Positions 24,148-32,068 of a stretch of 32,241 nt of DNA are shown here, one piece after another. A program made the translations under genes and the position numbers. Source of the stretch: an uncultured Oscillospiraceae bacterium (GTDB taxonomy: Bacteria > Bacillota > Clostridia > Oscillospirales > Oscillospiraceae); assembly GCA_944385455.1 (NCBI GenBank), contig CALWXI010000149.1, forward strand, positions 1 to 32,241. Direction: 5' to 3'. The number at the start of each line of letters is the position of its first letter. Within the stretch, counting starts at the first letter, position 1. The notes beneath the pieces were generated by a model. It was not told the DNA's origin, did not search any database, and worked only from the letters and a program-made list of their open reading frames with translations.

Positions 24148-24911
24148 GCCTGTCCCTCCTTGTTTCCATCCATATGATTGATCATACTGGCCAGATATCC
24201 CGCGCCGAAGCCGTTGTCGATGTTTACCACCGACACACCGCTGGCACAGGAGTTGAGCATGGACAGCAGCGCGGACAGCCCGCCGAAGGAGGCACCATAG
24301 CCCACGCTGGTGGGCACCGCGATGACGGGGCAGTCGGCAAGGCCGCCGATGACGCTGGCCAGAGCGCCCTCCATGCCGGCGATGGCCACGATGACGCTGG
24401 CACTCATGATCTCATCCAGATGGGCCAGGGTCCGGTGTAGGCCCGCCACGCCCACGTCGTACAGCCGCACCACCCGGTTGCCCAGCACCTGGGCGGTGAG
24501 GGCTGCCTCCTCCGCCACCGGCTGGTCGCTGGTGCCGCCGGTGGCTACCACAATGGTGCCCAGGCCGCTGGGCTCCGGCAGGGCGCCCAGGATGCCTACC
24601 CGGGCGTCGGGATGGTAGTCCAGGGGATGGGTCCGGGATACGATCTCCGCGGCCTCCGGGGAGAGGCGGGTGATGAGTACCGTGTCCTGACCGTTCTGCA
24701 CCATGACCTCCAGGATGCCGGCGATCTGCTCCGGTGTCTTTCCGGCGCCGTAGATCACCTCCGCCGCCCCCTGGCGGGCTTTGCGGTGCAGGTCCACCTT
24801 GGCGTAGCCGATGTCCTGAAAGGGCTGGCATTTGATCTTCAGCACGGCCTCCTCCACGGAGAGCGTGCCGTCATGCACCGCCTCCAGTGTGCGCTTGAGT
24901 TCACTGTTCAT
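24144..24911 (-). CDS. larB: LarB, NaAD carboxylase/hydrolase for the nickel-pincer cofactor
   Basis: LarB carboxylates the pyridinium ring of nicotinic acid adenine dinucleotide and releases AMP, giving the biscarboxylic acid mononucleotide. It has 255 residues. The C-terminal half resembles PurE: VVATGGTSDQPVAEEA and the VAIAGMEGALASVIGGL segment are characteristic, as is GYGASFGGLSALLSMLNSCASG. The N-terminal part has DIGYAKVDLHRKARQG. It overlaps larE upstream by 11 bases and larC downstream by four, so the three should be made in coordinated amounts. Confidence 0.95.
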   Translation of the reverse strand: MNSELKRTLEAVHDGTLSVEEAVLKIKCQPFQDIGYAKVDLHRKARQGAAEVIYGAGKTPEQIAGILEVMVQNGQDTVLITRLSPEAAEIVSRTHPLDYHPDARVGILGALPEPSGLGTIVVATGGTSDQPVAEEAALTAQVLGNRVVRLYDVGVAGLHRTLAHLDEIMSASVIVAIAGMEGALASVIGGLADCPVIAVPTSVGYGASFGGLSALLSMLNSCASGVSVVNIDNGFGAGYLASMINHMDGNKEGQA

Positions 24912-25653
24912 CTCGTACCTCCAGATCCAGCATAACGCCGTCGTACTGTTTGCCCAAAGTCTCCAGGATCTCCGGCCGCCGCTCCAGCGCCAGCGGCAGC
25001 TGGGAGGGGCGGACCTGGATCCGGGCGCAGCCGTGGAAGGTCCGTACCCGGAAATCGGAAAAGCCCATGGCTGCCAGGGCCGTTTCCGCCGATTCGGTGA
25101 GGGCCAGGGCCTCCGGAGTGATGGGAGTCCCGGCGGGGATACGGGTGGCCAGGCAGGCGTAGGCGGGACTGTCCCAGGAAAAGAGTCCCGCCTCGTGGGA
25201 AAGACGCCGGATCTCCGCCTTGGTGAGGCCGCACTCCCGCAGGGGAGAGCGGACGGCCAGCTCCCGCAGGGCCCGCATGCCCGGCCGGTCCGACGCGTCG
25301 TCGGAGGCGTTGGTGCCGTCCAGGATCAGGGAAAGGCCGTCGGCCCGGGCGGCGGCGTGGATGGCGGAGAAAATGGCCCGCTTGCAGTGGTAGCAGCGGT
25401 CCGGCGGATTGTTCCGCACGTCTGGCAGTGCCAGCACATCGGCCTCCACCACCCGCAGTTCCGTTCCCAGCTGCCGGGTCAGGCGCCGGGCGTCCTCCAG
25501 CTCAAAGGCGGGCTGGAAGGGAGAGCGGACGAAGTAGGGACGAAGGTGAGCGCCGCAGGCAAGGCCCGCGTGCAGCAGGTAAGCCGAGTCCACGCCGCCG
25601 GAAAAGGCCAGAGCGGCGGCGGGATGGTCCCGGAAAAAGTCGTTGAGCGTCAT
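24901..25653 (-). CDS. larE: LarE, sulfur transferase for the nickel-pincer cofactor
   Basis: LarE is an ATP-dependent sulfur transferase of the PP-loop family that converts the two carboxylates of the cofactor precursor to thiocarboxylates. The 250-residue protein has the PP-loop AFSGGVDSAYLL (about residues 16-27). C167 in ACLATRIP is the position of the sacrificial cysteine C176 of L. plantarum LarE. C87 and C90 form RCYHC. As I recall, the L. plantarum enzyme lacks such a CxxC. The three-cysteine pattern fits LarE proteins that carry a [4Fe-4S] cluster. The ATG at 25653 is preferred (GAGGT five bases upstream); a GTG two codons earlier is possible. Confidence 0.93.
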   Translation of the reverse strand: MTLNDFFRDHPAAALAFSGGVDSAYLLHAGLACGAHLRPYFVRSPFQPAFELEDARRLTRQLGTELRVVEADVLALPDVRNNPPDRCYHCKRAIFSAIHAAARADGLSLILDGTNASDDASDRPGMRALRELAVRSPLRECGLTKAEIRRLSHEAGLFSWDSPAYACLATRIPAGTPITPEALALTESAETALAAMGFSDFRVRTFHGCARIQVRPSQLPLALERRPEILETLGKQYDGVMLDLEVRDEQ

Positions 25654-25677
25654 GTGCACCTCACGGATAGCGGATCT

Positions 25678-26211
25678 TCAGACATGGAAGCGGTCGTATG
25701 GGACGAAGCAGTCCAGGCACAGGGGTTTCCCGTCCTGCATGCGGATCATGCTCTCGGCGGTGGACTCCCCGCAGCAGCTGCAGGTCACGGACCGGAACAG
25801 CCGGGCCGGCTCCGGCAGGGGGAAGCGCACCGGCATGGCGTCAAAGAGGTCGCGGGGCTTTTGGGACTGGTAGTAGGCAAAGGACTCCTCCCGGGACATT
25901 TCCCGGGGCCGGGGCCGCAGGCACAGCCGGACGGACCGGCCGGTGGCGCGGCTGTAGAAGGAGAAGGCCTGCTTGCCCCGCATGCGGAAAAGAAGGTTTC
26001 CCTTGCCCACGCTGCAGCCCAGGATCACCTGAATGGCGTCCACGCCGCAGGCGTCGTTTTCCGACACGCATACCACCTGCTCGTCGGGGGAAAAAGTCAG
26101 TTCCAGCAGCTCCGCGGCGTACAGCGCGGCCTTGAAGCCGATGGTCAGTCCGCCGCAGGCGCGGCCGTGGAAGGCCACGCAGCGTTCCCAAAGGGTATGT
26201 TCATCCATCAT
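25678..26211 (-). CDS. FmdE-family protein with C-terminal zinc finger
   Basis: The 177-residue protein resembles FmdE (named for formylmethanofuran dehydrogenase operons). The N-terminal part has FHGRACGGLTIGFKAALYAAELL, ENDACGVDAIQVILGCSVGKGNL and GKQAFSFYSR, typical of the family. The C-terminus has a four-Cys pair, CSCCGES...PLCLDC, a TraR-like zinc-binding motif. Its biochemical role is not established. Location between a methyltransferase and larE in a metal-uptake operon suggests a metal-handling or cofactor role. Three consecutive ATG codons (26214, 26211, 26208) follow AGGAG; the middle one has the best spacing. Confidence 0.88.
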   Translation of the reverse strand: MMDEHTLWERCVAFHGRACGGLTIGFKAALYAAELLELTFSPDEQVVCVSENDACGVDAIQVILGCSVGKGNLLFRMRGKQAFSFYSRATGRSVRLCLRPRPREMSREESFAYYQSQKPRDLFDAMPVRFPLPEPARLFRSVTCSCCGESTAESMIRMQDGKPLCLDCFVPYDRFHV

Positions 26212-27029
26212 CATATCACTCCTACGGTCGATTGTATAGAGGCGGGGACCTGCCAGTACAGGGTCATCACCTGGCTGGTGAGGACCTCCTCCACGATCCC
26301 GTTTTCCGCCCGGGCCGCCACGGCCCGGCGGATCGTCTGCTCCTGGGCGCCTGTGAGGGGCCCCTGAAGCCGGGCGCGGTCCAAACACCAGGCGGTCATG
26401 TCTGCCTGGGATTTGCGGTGGCGGGACTGGAACGGCCGGATGCGCACGCCGGGGACACAGCCCAGAGCGTCCAGACAGGCCCGGGCGTACTCCATCTCCC
26501 GGTCCCGGTCCCGGGAGGGGGGGATGCCCGCCTCGGAGAGCACCGCGTCCAGCACGGCGTCGCTGCGCTGGGTATGCTTTTCCAGCACACACCAGCGGCG
26601 GGAGCAGTCCATCATCCGCCGGAAGGCGTCATAGCCCGCCACGGCGGGGGTCATCCTAGCAAAGACCAGGTCGAACCCGCCCGGCTCCAGCCGGGTTTCA
26701 AGCCAGCTCCCGCACTGGAAGGTCACATTGCGGCCTCCGTCCTCCAGCGCCCGCCGCTGCGCCAGAGAGATCATCTCCGGCGAGAGGTCCACGCCCAGGC
26801 AGGCGCGCCCCGCCTTGGCCAGGGCCAGGGCATAGCGCCCGTCGCCGCAGCCGATATCCAGGCACCGGTCTCCCGGGGCGGACAGCTCCAGCAGCAGGCG
26901 CAGGGAAGCGTCGCGCGCATCCGGCAGAGGGCGGCCCGCCCACTCCGATGCCGCCCGGTCCCAGATGGACCGCTGGATCTCCACGCCGCCGGAGGCGGTC
27001 CACGCCCGGCGGATCTCCTCCAGCGTCAT
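26211..27029 (-). CDS. Class I SAM-dependent methyltransferase
   Basis: The 272-residue protein has a class I Rossmann-like SAM-binding fold: motif I CLDIGCGDGRYALALA (about residues 55-70), motif II GVDLSPEMISLAQ, then GGFDLVFARMTPAV in the place of motif IV. The substrate is unknown. Overlaps of four bases with the ABC ATPase gene and of one base or more with the FmdE gene show tight coupling in a metal-transport and cofactor operon. Methylation of a metal chelator or of a cofactor precursor are possibilities; both are inference. Confidence 0.85.
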   Translation of the reverse strand: MTLEEIRRAWTASGGVEIQRSIWDRAASEWAGRPLPDARDASLRLLLELSAPGDRCLDIGCGDGRYALALAKAGRACLGVDLSPEMISLAQRRALEDGGRNVTFQCGSWLETRLEPGGFDLVFARMTPAVAGYDAFRRMMDCSRRWCVLEKHTQRSDAVLDAVLSEAGIPPSRDRDREMEYARACLDALGCVPGVRIRPFQSRHRKSQADMTAWCLDRARLQGPLTGAQEQTIRRAVAARAENGIVEEVLTSQVMTLYWQVPASIQSTVGVI

Positions 27030-27808
27030 ACCGCGCCCTCCTCCGTTTCAGCGGGAAAGGGCACCACGATGGGAACGCCGCCGTGGCGGATGATCTGCAC
27101 CCGCATGCCGTAGACTGCCTGGATGGTCTCCGGGGTCATGACCTCCGGCCCGCCGCAGGCGTATACCCGGGAGCCCTGGAGGAAGAGAAAGCGGTCGCAG
27201 TAGCGCACTGCCAGATTCAGATCGTGAAGGATCACCACCACACAGATCCGGCGGCTGCGGGCGATGTGCCGCACCAGCCGCAGCACCTCATGCTGGTTCC
27301 GGGGGTCCAGACTGCTGGTGGGCTCATCCAGCAGCAGCAGCCGGGGCTCCTGCGCCAGGGCCCGCGCCAGGGCCACCTTCTGGGCCTCTCCGCCGGAGAG
27401 CTCCGCCATGCTGCGCAGGGCGTAGCTTTCCAGCCCCAGCTGCCGGAGGATATCCTCCACCACACGGCGGTCCTGCTCCGTGGTGTCCCAGCGGATGTAA
27501 GGCTTGCGGCCCAGCAGCACGGCGTCGAAAACGCTCATGGCGGCGGGGGCGATACGCTGGGGGACATAGGCGACGCGCCGGGCCAGTTCCCGGCCGCCCA
27601 TGCGGAATACATCCGCGCCGTCCACCGTCACGGACCCCGACTGGGCGCGGCAGATCCGGTCGATGCACTTGAGGAGTGTGCTCTTGCCCGCGCCGTTGTT
27701 GCCCAGCACGGCGACGCATTCTCCCTCCTCCACGGAGAAGCCTACCTGCTGCAGGACTTCCTCCGCGCCCCGGGGATAGGCGTAGGTGATGTTTTCAACG
27801 TGTACCAT
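27026..27808 (-). CDS. ABC transporter ATP-binding protein (FecE type)
   Basis: The 260-residue ATPase has Walker A GNNGAGKST (about residues 36-44), signature LSGGEAQKVALARAL, Walker B RLLLLDEPTSSLD and a switch His (VVILHDLNLA). It belongs to the iron-siderophore/cobalamin/metal-chelate (FecE/BtuD) group and drives import with the permease, whose gene overlaps by 14 bases, and the lipoprotein upstream. In this operon, metal or metal-chelate uptake is the natural role. Confidence 0.95.
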   Translation of the reverse strand: MVHVENITYAYPRGAEEVLQQVGFSVEEGECVAVLGNNGAGKSTLLKCIDRICRAQSGSVTVDGADVFRMGGRELARRVAYVPQRIAPAAMSVFDAVLLGRKPYIRWDTTEQDRRVVEDILRQLGLESYALRSMAELSGGEAQKVALARALAQEPRLLLLDEPTSSLDPRNQHEVLRLVRHIARSRRICVVVILHDLNLAVRYCDRFLFLQGSRVYACGGPEVMTPETIQAVYGMRVQIIRHGGVPIVVPFPAETEEGAV

Positions 27809-28880
27809 GGAACCGACCTCCTTGGAAGAGCAGGATGAGGAACATGGGTGCTCCCAAAAACGAAGTGATGGCGCCGATGGGCAGCACCACCGGAGAGACC
27901 ACGGTGCGGGCGAAAGTGTCCGCCAGGATCAGCAGCAGCCCACCCAGCACCGCCGAGGAGGGGATGAGATAGCGATGGTCGCCGCCCACAAAGCGGCGCA
28001 TGATATGAGGGGCGATGAGCCCCACGAAGCTGATGATGCCCACGAAGGATACGGCCACAGCCGTGGCCAGGGAGCATACCAGCATACTGGACAGCATGAC
28101 CCGGCGGGTGGCGACTCCCAGGCTGGCGGCAGTGTCGGGGCCGCTTTCCAGGGCGTTGTAGTTCCAGCGGTTGGCGAGGAAAAACAGCATGGAGGCCAGA
28201 AAGACCACCAGCAAAATGGCGATCTCCCGCCAGGTGGTACCGCTGAGGCTGCCGAAGGTCCAGAAAACGATGGCGCCGATCTTCGTCTCATCCGCGAAAT
28301 ACTGCAGCAGCGTACTGCCCCCGGAGAACAGGGAGCTGAGGGCCACGCCTGCCAGCACCAGTCCGGCCGGGCCGATGTCCCGCCGGAGGCAGGAGATGGC
28401 GATGACCGCCACGGTGGAGATGGAGCCGCCCACAAAGGCGCACAGCGTCACCAGAAAGGGACTGGTGATGGTGACGGCGGAGGAGGCGGAGGCGGAGTTG
28501 ACGGACCCGCCGGCCAGGGCCACGATGCCCACCGCCGCGCCGAAGGCCGCTCCCTGGGACACGCCCAGGGTAGAAGCGGAGGCCAGAGGGTTTTGCAGCA
28601 CGCATTGCATCACCGCGGCGGAGGCGGCCGGGATACCGCCCACCAGGATGCCGGAGGCCACCCGGGGCAGCCGGATACCCAGCAGCACGGCCCGGGACTG
28701 CTGGCCGCCTCCGCCCAAAAGCGTTCTCAGAATCTCCCCCAGAGAGAGATGGATGGAACCCACCCCTGCGGCATAGAGTGCGACGACCACAGTGGCGGCA
28801 GCCGCCGCCAGCAGGGCCAGGCGTTTTTTTCGGGTATAGGCCCGGTAGGCCTCCAGCTGGAAACGATTGTCCCGGCCCAT
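27795..28880 (-). CDS. ABC transporter permease (FecCD family)
   Basis: The 361-residue protein has the multiple TM helices (about ten) of FecCD/BtuC permeases and the family blocks LGIRLPRVASGILVGGIPAASAAVMQ, NPLASASTLGVSQGAAFGA, and the near-C-terminal FVGIISFVGLIAPHIMRRFVGGDHRYLIP, the coupling-helix region that meets the ATPase. The true start is placed at 28880, two bases beyond the lipoprotein stop and after GGGAG; an open frame that continues upstream overlaps the lipoprotein gene. Confidence 0.95.
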   Translation of the reverse strand: MGRDNRFQLEAYRAYTRKKRLALLAAAAATVVVALYAAGVGSIHLSLGEILRTLLGGGGQQSRAVLLGIRLPRVASGILVGGIPAASAAVMQCVLQNPLASASTLGVSQGAAFGAAVGIVALAGGSVNSASASSAVTITSPFLVTLCAFVGGSISTVAVIAISCLRRDIGPAGLVLAGVALSSLFSGGSTLLQYFADETKIGAIVFWTFGSLSGTTWREIAILLVVFLASMLFFLANRWNYNALESGPDTAASLGVATRRVMLSSMLVCSLATAVAVSFVGIISFVGLIAPHIMRRFVGGDHRYLIPSSAVLGGLLLILADTFARTVVSPVVLPIGAITSFLGAPMFLILLFQGGRFHGTR

Positions 28881-28882
28881 AC

Positions 28883-29977
28883 TCACGCTCCCAGCTCCAC
28901 GGCCTGATAGCCGTATCCGGAGGCATTGAGGGTGTCCAGATAGTCCGCCTGCCCCAGGAAGAGTCCGAAGATCTCGGCGGCCTTTTCCTCGATGTTCACA
29001 TCGGAGAAGGCTTCGGGATAGAGGAGCTGTCCCACCCAGTAGGCGCTCACCAGGGGAATCTCCACATTGGTGGAGTGCCAGGTGGAGTTGGGCCACTGGT
29101 ACAGCTGCCCGGTCTGCACGGCCTTGAGCTGCTGGAAGAAAGCGGGATCAGCGGCGTAGTCCGCCTGTATCAGTTCCATGCTGCTGGCGTCGAAAAAGAG
29201 AATGTCCGGATTCCAGGAGAGGATTTGCTCCCGGTCCACCAGCAGCCCGCCCACGGTGTCCGAAATACCCAGGGCGGCGTCCTGGGCGGAGAGGACCTGG
29301 AACACGGGATAGTTGGCATAGACTCCGTCGATGCTGTGGCTGCCCTTGAAGGTAGCGCCGGCACCCAGCACCAGAGGCTTTTCCGCGCCGGGGATTTCAG
29401 CGGTGCGGGAAGCCAGATCCGCCAGAGAGTCCCGGATACAGGCGATCAGCTCCTCCGCCCGCTGCTCCGCGCCGCACACCTGTGCCACCAGGCGCAGCGC
29501 ATCGTCGTAGGCTTCGCTGAAAAGGGGGGGAGAGGCCACTGCCACCGTGGGGATACCGGTCTGGCTCTGAATGTCGTCGGCGGTGTCGGCGTCATAGGTG
29601 CAGATCACCACGTCCGCGCCGCTGGCCAGGATCTCCTCGGCGTACCATTCCCCGGCGCCCAGGGAGTCGTTGCCCACGTTGGGCAGGTCCTGCCAGAGCG
29701 CTCTGTTGACATAGGCGTAAGCCATGAGGGGGTTGTCGGTGTGCTCGCACTGGGGGACTGCCGCCACCTTGTCTGCAAGACCAAGGTAGGCGACCAGGCG
29801 GGGGGCGTTGCCCAAAGGAACAATGCGCTCCACCCGGTCGGGGACGGTTACCGTGCGGCCGCAGCTGTCGGTGATGATGCGGCCGGAGGATTCTTCGGAG
29901 GATTCAGCGCTCCCACAGGCAGTGAGGGTCAGACACAGCGCCAAGAGCACGGGGAAGAGGCGAAGGGTCCGTTTCAT
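28883..29977 (-). CDS. ABC transporter substrate-binding lipoprotein (FepB/FecB type)
   Basis: The 364-residue protein has a type II signal peptide: KR charged start, hydrophobic LFPVLLALCLTLTAC, lipid-attachment Cys at 21. The mature part is a class III binding protein (ITDSCGRTVTVPDRVERIVPLGNAPRLVAYLGL; later PTVAVASPP and SWNPDILFFDASS). Such proteins bind iron chelates, haem, cobalamin or metal chelates. The neighbours argue for nickel or a related metal, but the ligand is not readable. It is the first gene of the operon; the start is ATG 29977, after a poorly spaced GAGG. Confidence 0.93.
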   Translation of the reverse strand: MKRTLRLFPVLLALCLTLTACGSAESSEESSGRIITDSCGRTVTVPDRVERIVPLGNAPRLVAYLGLADKVAAVPQCEHTDNPLMAYAYVNRALWQDLPNVGNDSLGAGEWYAEEILASGADVVICTYDADTADDIQSQTGIPTVAVASPPLFSEAYDDALRLVAQVCGAEQRAEELIACIRDSLADLASRTAEIPGAEKPLVLGAGATFKGSHSIDGVYANYPVFQVLSAQDAALGISDTVGGLLVDREQILSWNPDILFFDASSMELIQADYAADPAFFQQLKAVQTGQLYQWPNSTWHSTNVEIPLVSAYWVGQLLYPEAFSDVNIEEKAAEIFGLFLGQADYLDTLNASGYGYQAVELGA

Positions 29978-30177
29978 AAATACAATACCTCGCTTTTCTG
30001 AATTTGGGCGGCGAAAAAGAAAAAGGCATATGGCTTTTCGCCATATGCCTTGGACATACGATTGCAGAAAAATTGCAGAAAAGATGTCAGCGCCGGAATT
30101 TGGGCGGCTTCGGCCCCCCGCGTCCGCATGGTGCGGACCATTGAGGAAAGTATACCCGATTCCGGAAAATTTGTCAA
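29978..30177 (-). promoter_or_regulatory. Promoter and attenuator-like leader of the metal-uptake/lar operon
   Basis: Minus strand: perfect TTGACA (30177-30172), 17 bases, TATACT (30154-30149). The leader of about 165 bases has a hairpin GTCCGC/GCGGAC (30138-30122), a GC-rich hairpin with a CGAA loop (about 30118-30101), and the terminator at 30051-30023. A competing hairpin pairs CGTATGT (30060-30054) with the left arm of the terminator, GCATATG (30048-30042), with two G-U pairs. No known riboswitch family was recognised. Confidence 0.65.
30023..30051 (-). terminator. Intrinsic terminator in the leader of the metal-uptake operon
   Basis: Reading the minus strand, a 12-bp perfect stem AAGGCATATGGC/GCCATATGCCTT with loop GAAAA is followed by TTTTTCTTTTTC. 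It lies about 90 bases downstream of the predicted start of transcription and 46 bases before the lipoprotein gene, so unconditional termination would silence the operon. It could also terminate read-through from the cotransporter gene. Confidence 0.85.
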
Positions 30178-30200
30178 GCTGCCTGCCTTCGGAACTCGCT

Positions 30201-31838
30201 TTACGCCGGGTCCGGCGCGGACAGGGCACGGCAGATGTTGAGAATGTGGTCGCCGATGCGCTCGAAGTCCGTGAGCATCTCGGAATAGAGGATACATGTC
30301 TCACCGGAGCAGACTCCCTGCTGGAGCCGGTCCAGCTGGTGGCCGCGGAAGGAGACGGTCATGTCGTCGATACGCTGCTCCGCGGCGGCGGCGGCCGTCA
30401 ATTGCTGGGCAGTGACAGGCTGGAAGCTGCCGGGGACCTCCATGGCCTGCAGCGCGGTGCTGCGCATCTCACGGATTTCCTGGATGGCGTTTTCAGAGAA
30501 GGTCAGCTGCTGCTGCTCCAGTATCTGGGTGTACTGGCAGATGTTCAGCGCATGGTCGCCGATTCGCTCCAGATCACCGGAGATTTTCAGATAAGCGCTG
30601 ATGAGGGCGGAGTCCTGAGGGTTTGTTTCATAGGTGATGACTTGGGAAATGTACTTGGTGATCTCCCGGTTCAAAAAGTCGATGTAGTCCTCTGTTTTTT
30701 CCACAGCAGGAAGGCGGGCGGAGCGCGCCTCCAAAACCGCCTGGAAGCTCTCGTCCACATTTTGCCGCACCATGGCGGCCATGCGGTCCAGCTCCATGCG
30801 GATGCCGTTGATGACGATGGCGGAATTGCCCATCTGGGACTCCGGCAGGACGCCCAGCGGTTTGATGTACTGAAGGGCCATGGCTCCGCCTTTTTCAGAG
30901 GGCTTCTCCGGCAGGATCCGGGTGACTGCCCGGGCCAGCTGCGTGCCGAAGGGCAGCAGGAGCAGCGTGGTGACGATGTTGAACAAGGTGTGCATATTTG
31001 CGATCTGAGCGGCGGGCTTGTCGGGCGTGAAGCCCTCCACAAAGGCGGTCAGAGGCGTGGTCATGCACAAAACGGTAAAAATGGTGGTGCCGATGATGTT
31101 GAAAAGGAGATGGATGATGGTTGTCCGCTTGGCGTTGCGGCTGGTGCCGATGGAAGCCAGTACCGCGGTGATGCAGGTGCCGATGTTCTGGCCGAAGAGC
31201 ACGTATACAGCGCTGGAAAGGCCGATGAGGCCGCTGCTGGCCAGTGCCTGCAGGATACCGACGGAGGCGGAGGAGGACTGGATGATGGCAGTGAAAATCG
31301 TGCCGGCCAGGATGCCCAGCACGGGATTGCTGAAGCGTGTCATCAGGTCGATGAAGGCCTGGGATTCCCGCAGAGGCAGCATGGCGGTGCTCATCATCTC
31401 CATGCCCAGGAAGAGAACGCCCAGGCCCGCAATGATCTGACCGTAATGATGGAATGCGGCCCGCTTCAAAAAGACCACCATGGTAACGCCCACAAAGGCG
31501 AACAGGGGAGCCATGGCGCCCACGTCCAGGGCGATGAGCTGGCCGGTGATGGTGGTGCCGATGTTGGCGCCCATGATGATCCACACCGCCTGCTGCAGCG
31601 TCATCATGCCGGAGTTGACAAAGCCCACCACCATCACCGTGGTGGCGGAGGAGGATTGGATGACGGCGGTGATGCCCGCGCCCACAGCCACGCCCAGAAA
31701 GCGGTTGGCGGTGAGCCGCTCCAGGATGCGCTTCATGCGGTTGCCGGCGGCACTCTCCAGGCCGCTGCTCATCATCTGCATGCCGTAGAGGAACAGGGCC
31801 AATCCGCCCAGAAGGCTCAAAACAGATTCCAGATTCAT
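30201..31838 (-). CDS. Na+/phosphate cotransporter family protein with PhoU-like C-terminus
   Basis: The 545-residue protein belongs to the NptA/PNaS family, driving phosphate uptake with sodium. The membrane part (about 1-310) has the two inverted repeats with the hallmark QSSSATT (about residue 61) and QSSSASV sequences and the motifs IGANIGTT and GQNIGTC. The cytosolic C-terminal part (about 340-545) has two PhoU-like three-helix units containing ERIGDHALNI and ERIGDHILNI. Members are implicated in phosphate homeostasis or, in some bacteria, other anions. It has its own promoter and is not part of the metal operon, though no terminator separates them before 30051. Confidence 0.94.
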   Translation of the reverse strand: MNLESVLSLLGGLALFLYGMQMMSSGLESAAGNRMKRILERLTANRFLGVAVGAGITAVIQSSSATTVMVVGFVNSGMMTLQQAVWIIMGANIGTTITGQLIALDVGAMAPLFAFVGVTMVVFLKRAAFHHYGQIIAGLGVLFLGMEMMSTAMLPLRESQAFIDLMTRFSNPVLGILAGTIFTAIIQSSSASVGILQALASSGLIGLSSAVYVLFGQNIGTCITAVLASIGTSRNAKRTTIIHLLFNIIGTTIFTVLCMTTPLTAFVEGFTPDKPAAQIANMHTLFNIVTTLLLLPFGTQLARAVTRILPEKPSEKGGAMALQYIKPLGVLPESQMGNSAIVINGIRMELDRMAAMVRQNVDESFQAVLEARSARLPAVEKTEDYIDFLNREITKYISQVITYETNPQDSALISAYLKISGDLERIGDHALNICQYTQILEQQQLTFSENAIQEIREMRSTALQAMEVPGSFQPVTAQQLTAAAAAEQRIDDMTVSFRGHQLDRLQQGVCSGETCILYSEMLTDFERIGDHILNICRALSAPDPA

Positions 31839-31884
31839 GGTAAGATCCTCTCTTCCCTAACATGGCGGTAGAAATACACCGCGC

Positions 31885-31965
31885 AAAAAAGGAACGACCC
31901 CCAGTCTGCTGCGGCCGTGAGTCTTTCCTTAAATTAATTGTAGAAAAAAGGAAAAGGCGTGTCAA
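31885..31965 (-). promoter_or_regulatory. Promoter and leader hairpin of the cotransporter gene
   Basis: Minus strand: perfect TTGACA (31965-31960), 17 bases, TACAAT (31942-31937). The transcript should begin near 31930, at the base of a hairpin in which GGAAAGAC (31928-31921) pairs with GTCGTTCC (31898-31891), one mismatch, followed by six T (31890-31885). This resembles an intrinsic terminator placed at the very start of the leader. Confidence 0.55.
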
Positions 31966-32023
31966 GACGGCAGGTGCCGCCTGCGCTGTTCTTGACAAAA
32001 TCTTAATACCCGGGCGGACAAAA

Positions 32024-32052
32024 GGAGAGAGCGGCGCTAGGCCGCCCTCTCC
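32024..32052 (-). terminator. Terminator of the right-edge gene
   Basis: GGAGAGGGCGGC pairs with GCCGCTCTCTCC (32052-32024, minus strand) with one mismatch and a five-base loop, followed by TTTTG. It lies 17 bases after the stop codon at 32069, supporting a minus-strand gene there. Confidence 0.8.
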
Positions 32053-32068
32053 TCTCCAAGCAGGATCG

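Noticed and set aside
29974..30141. A small open frame of about 55 codons across the metal-operon leader, ending ATGA at the lipoprotein start
   Set aside because: Its first ATG falls on the predicted transcript start and later ATGs lack a ribosome site. Its sequence (including PYAFFFF) is simply the terminator hairpin and U-tract read as codons. A leader peptide is not excluded but not supported.
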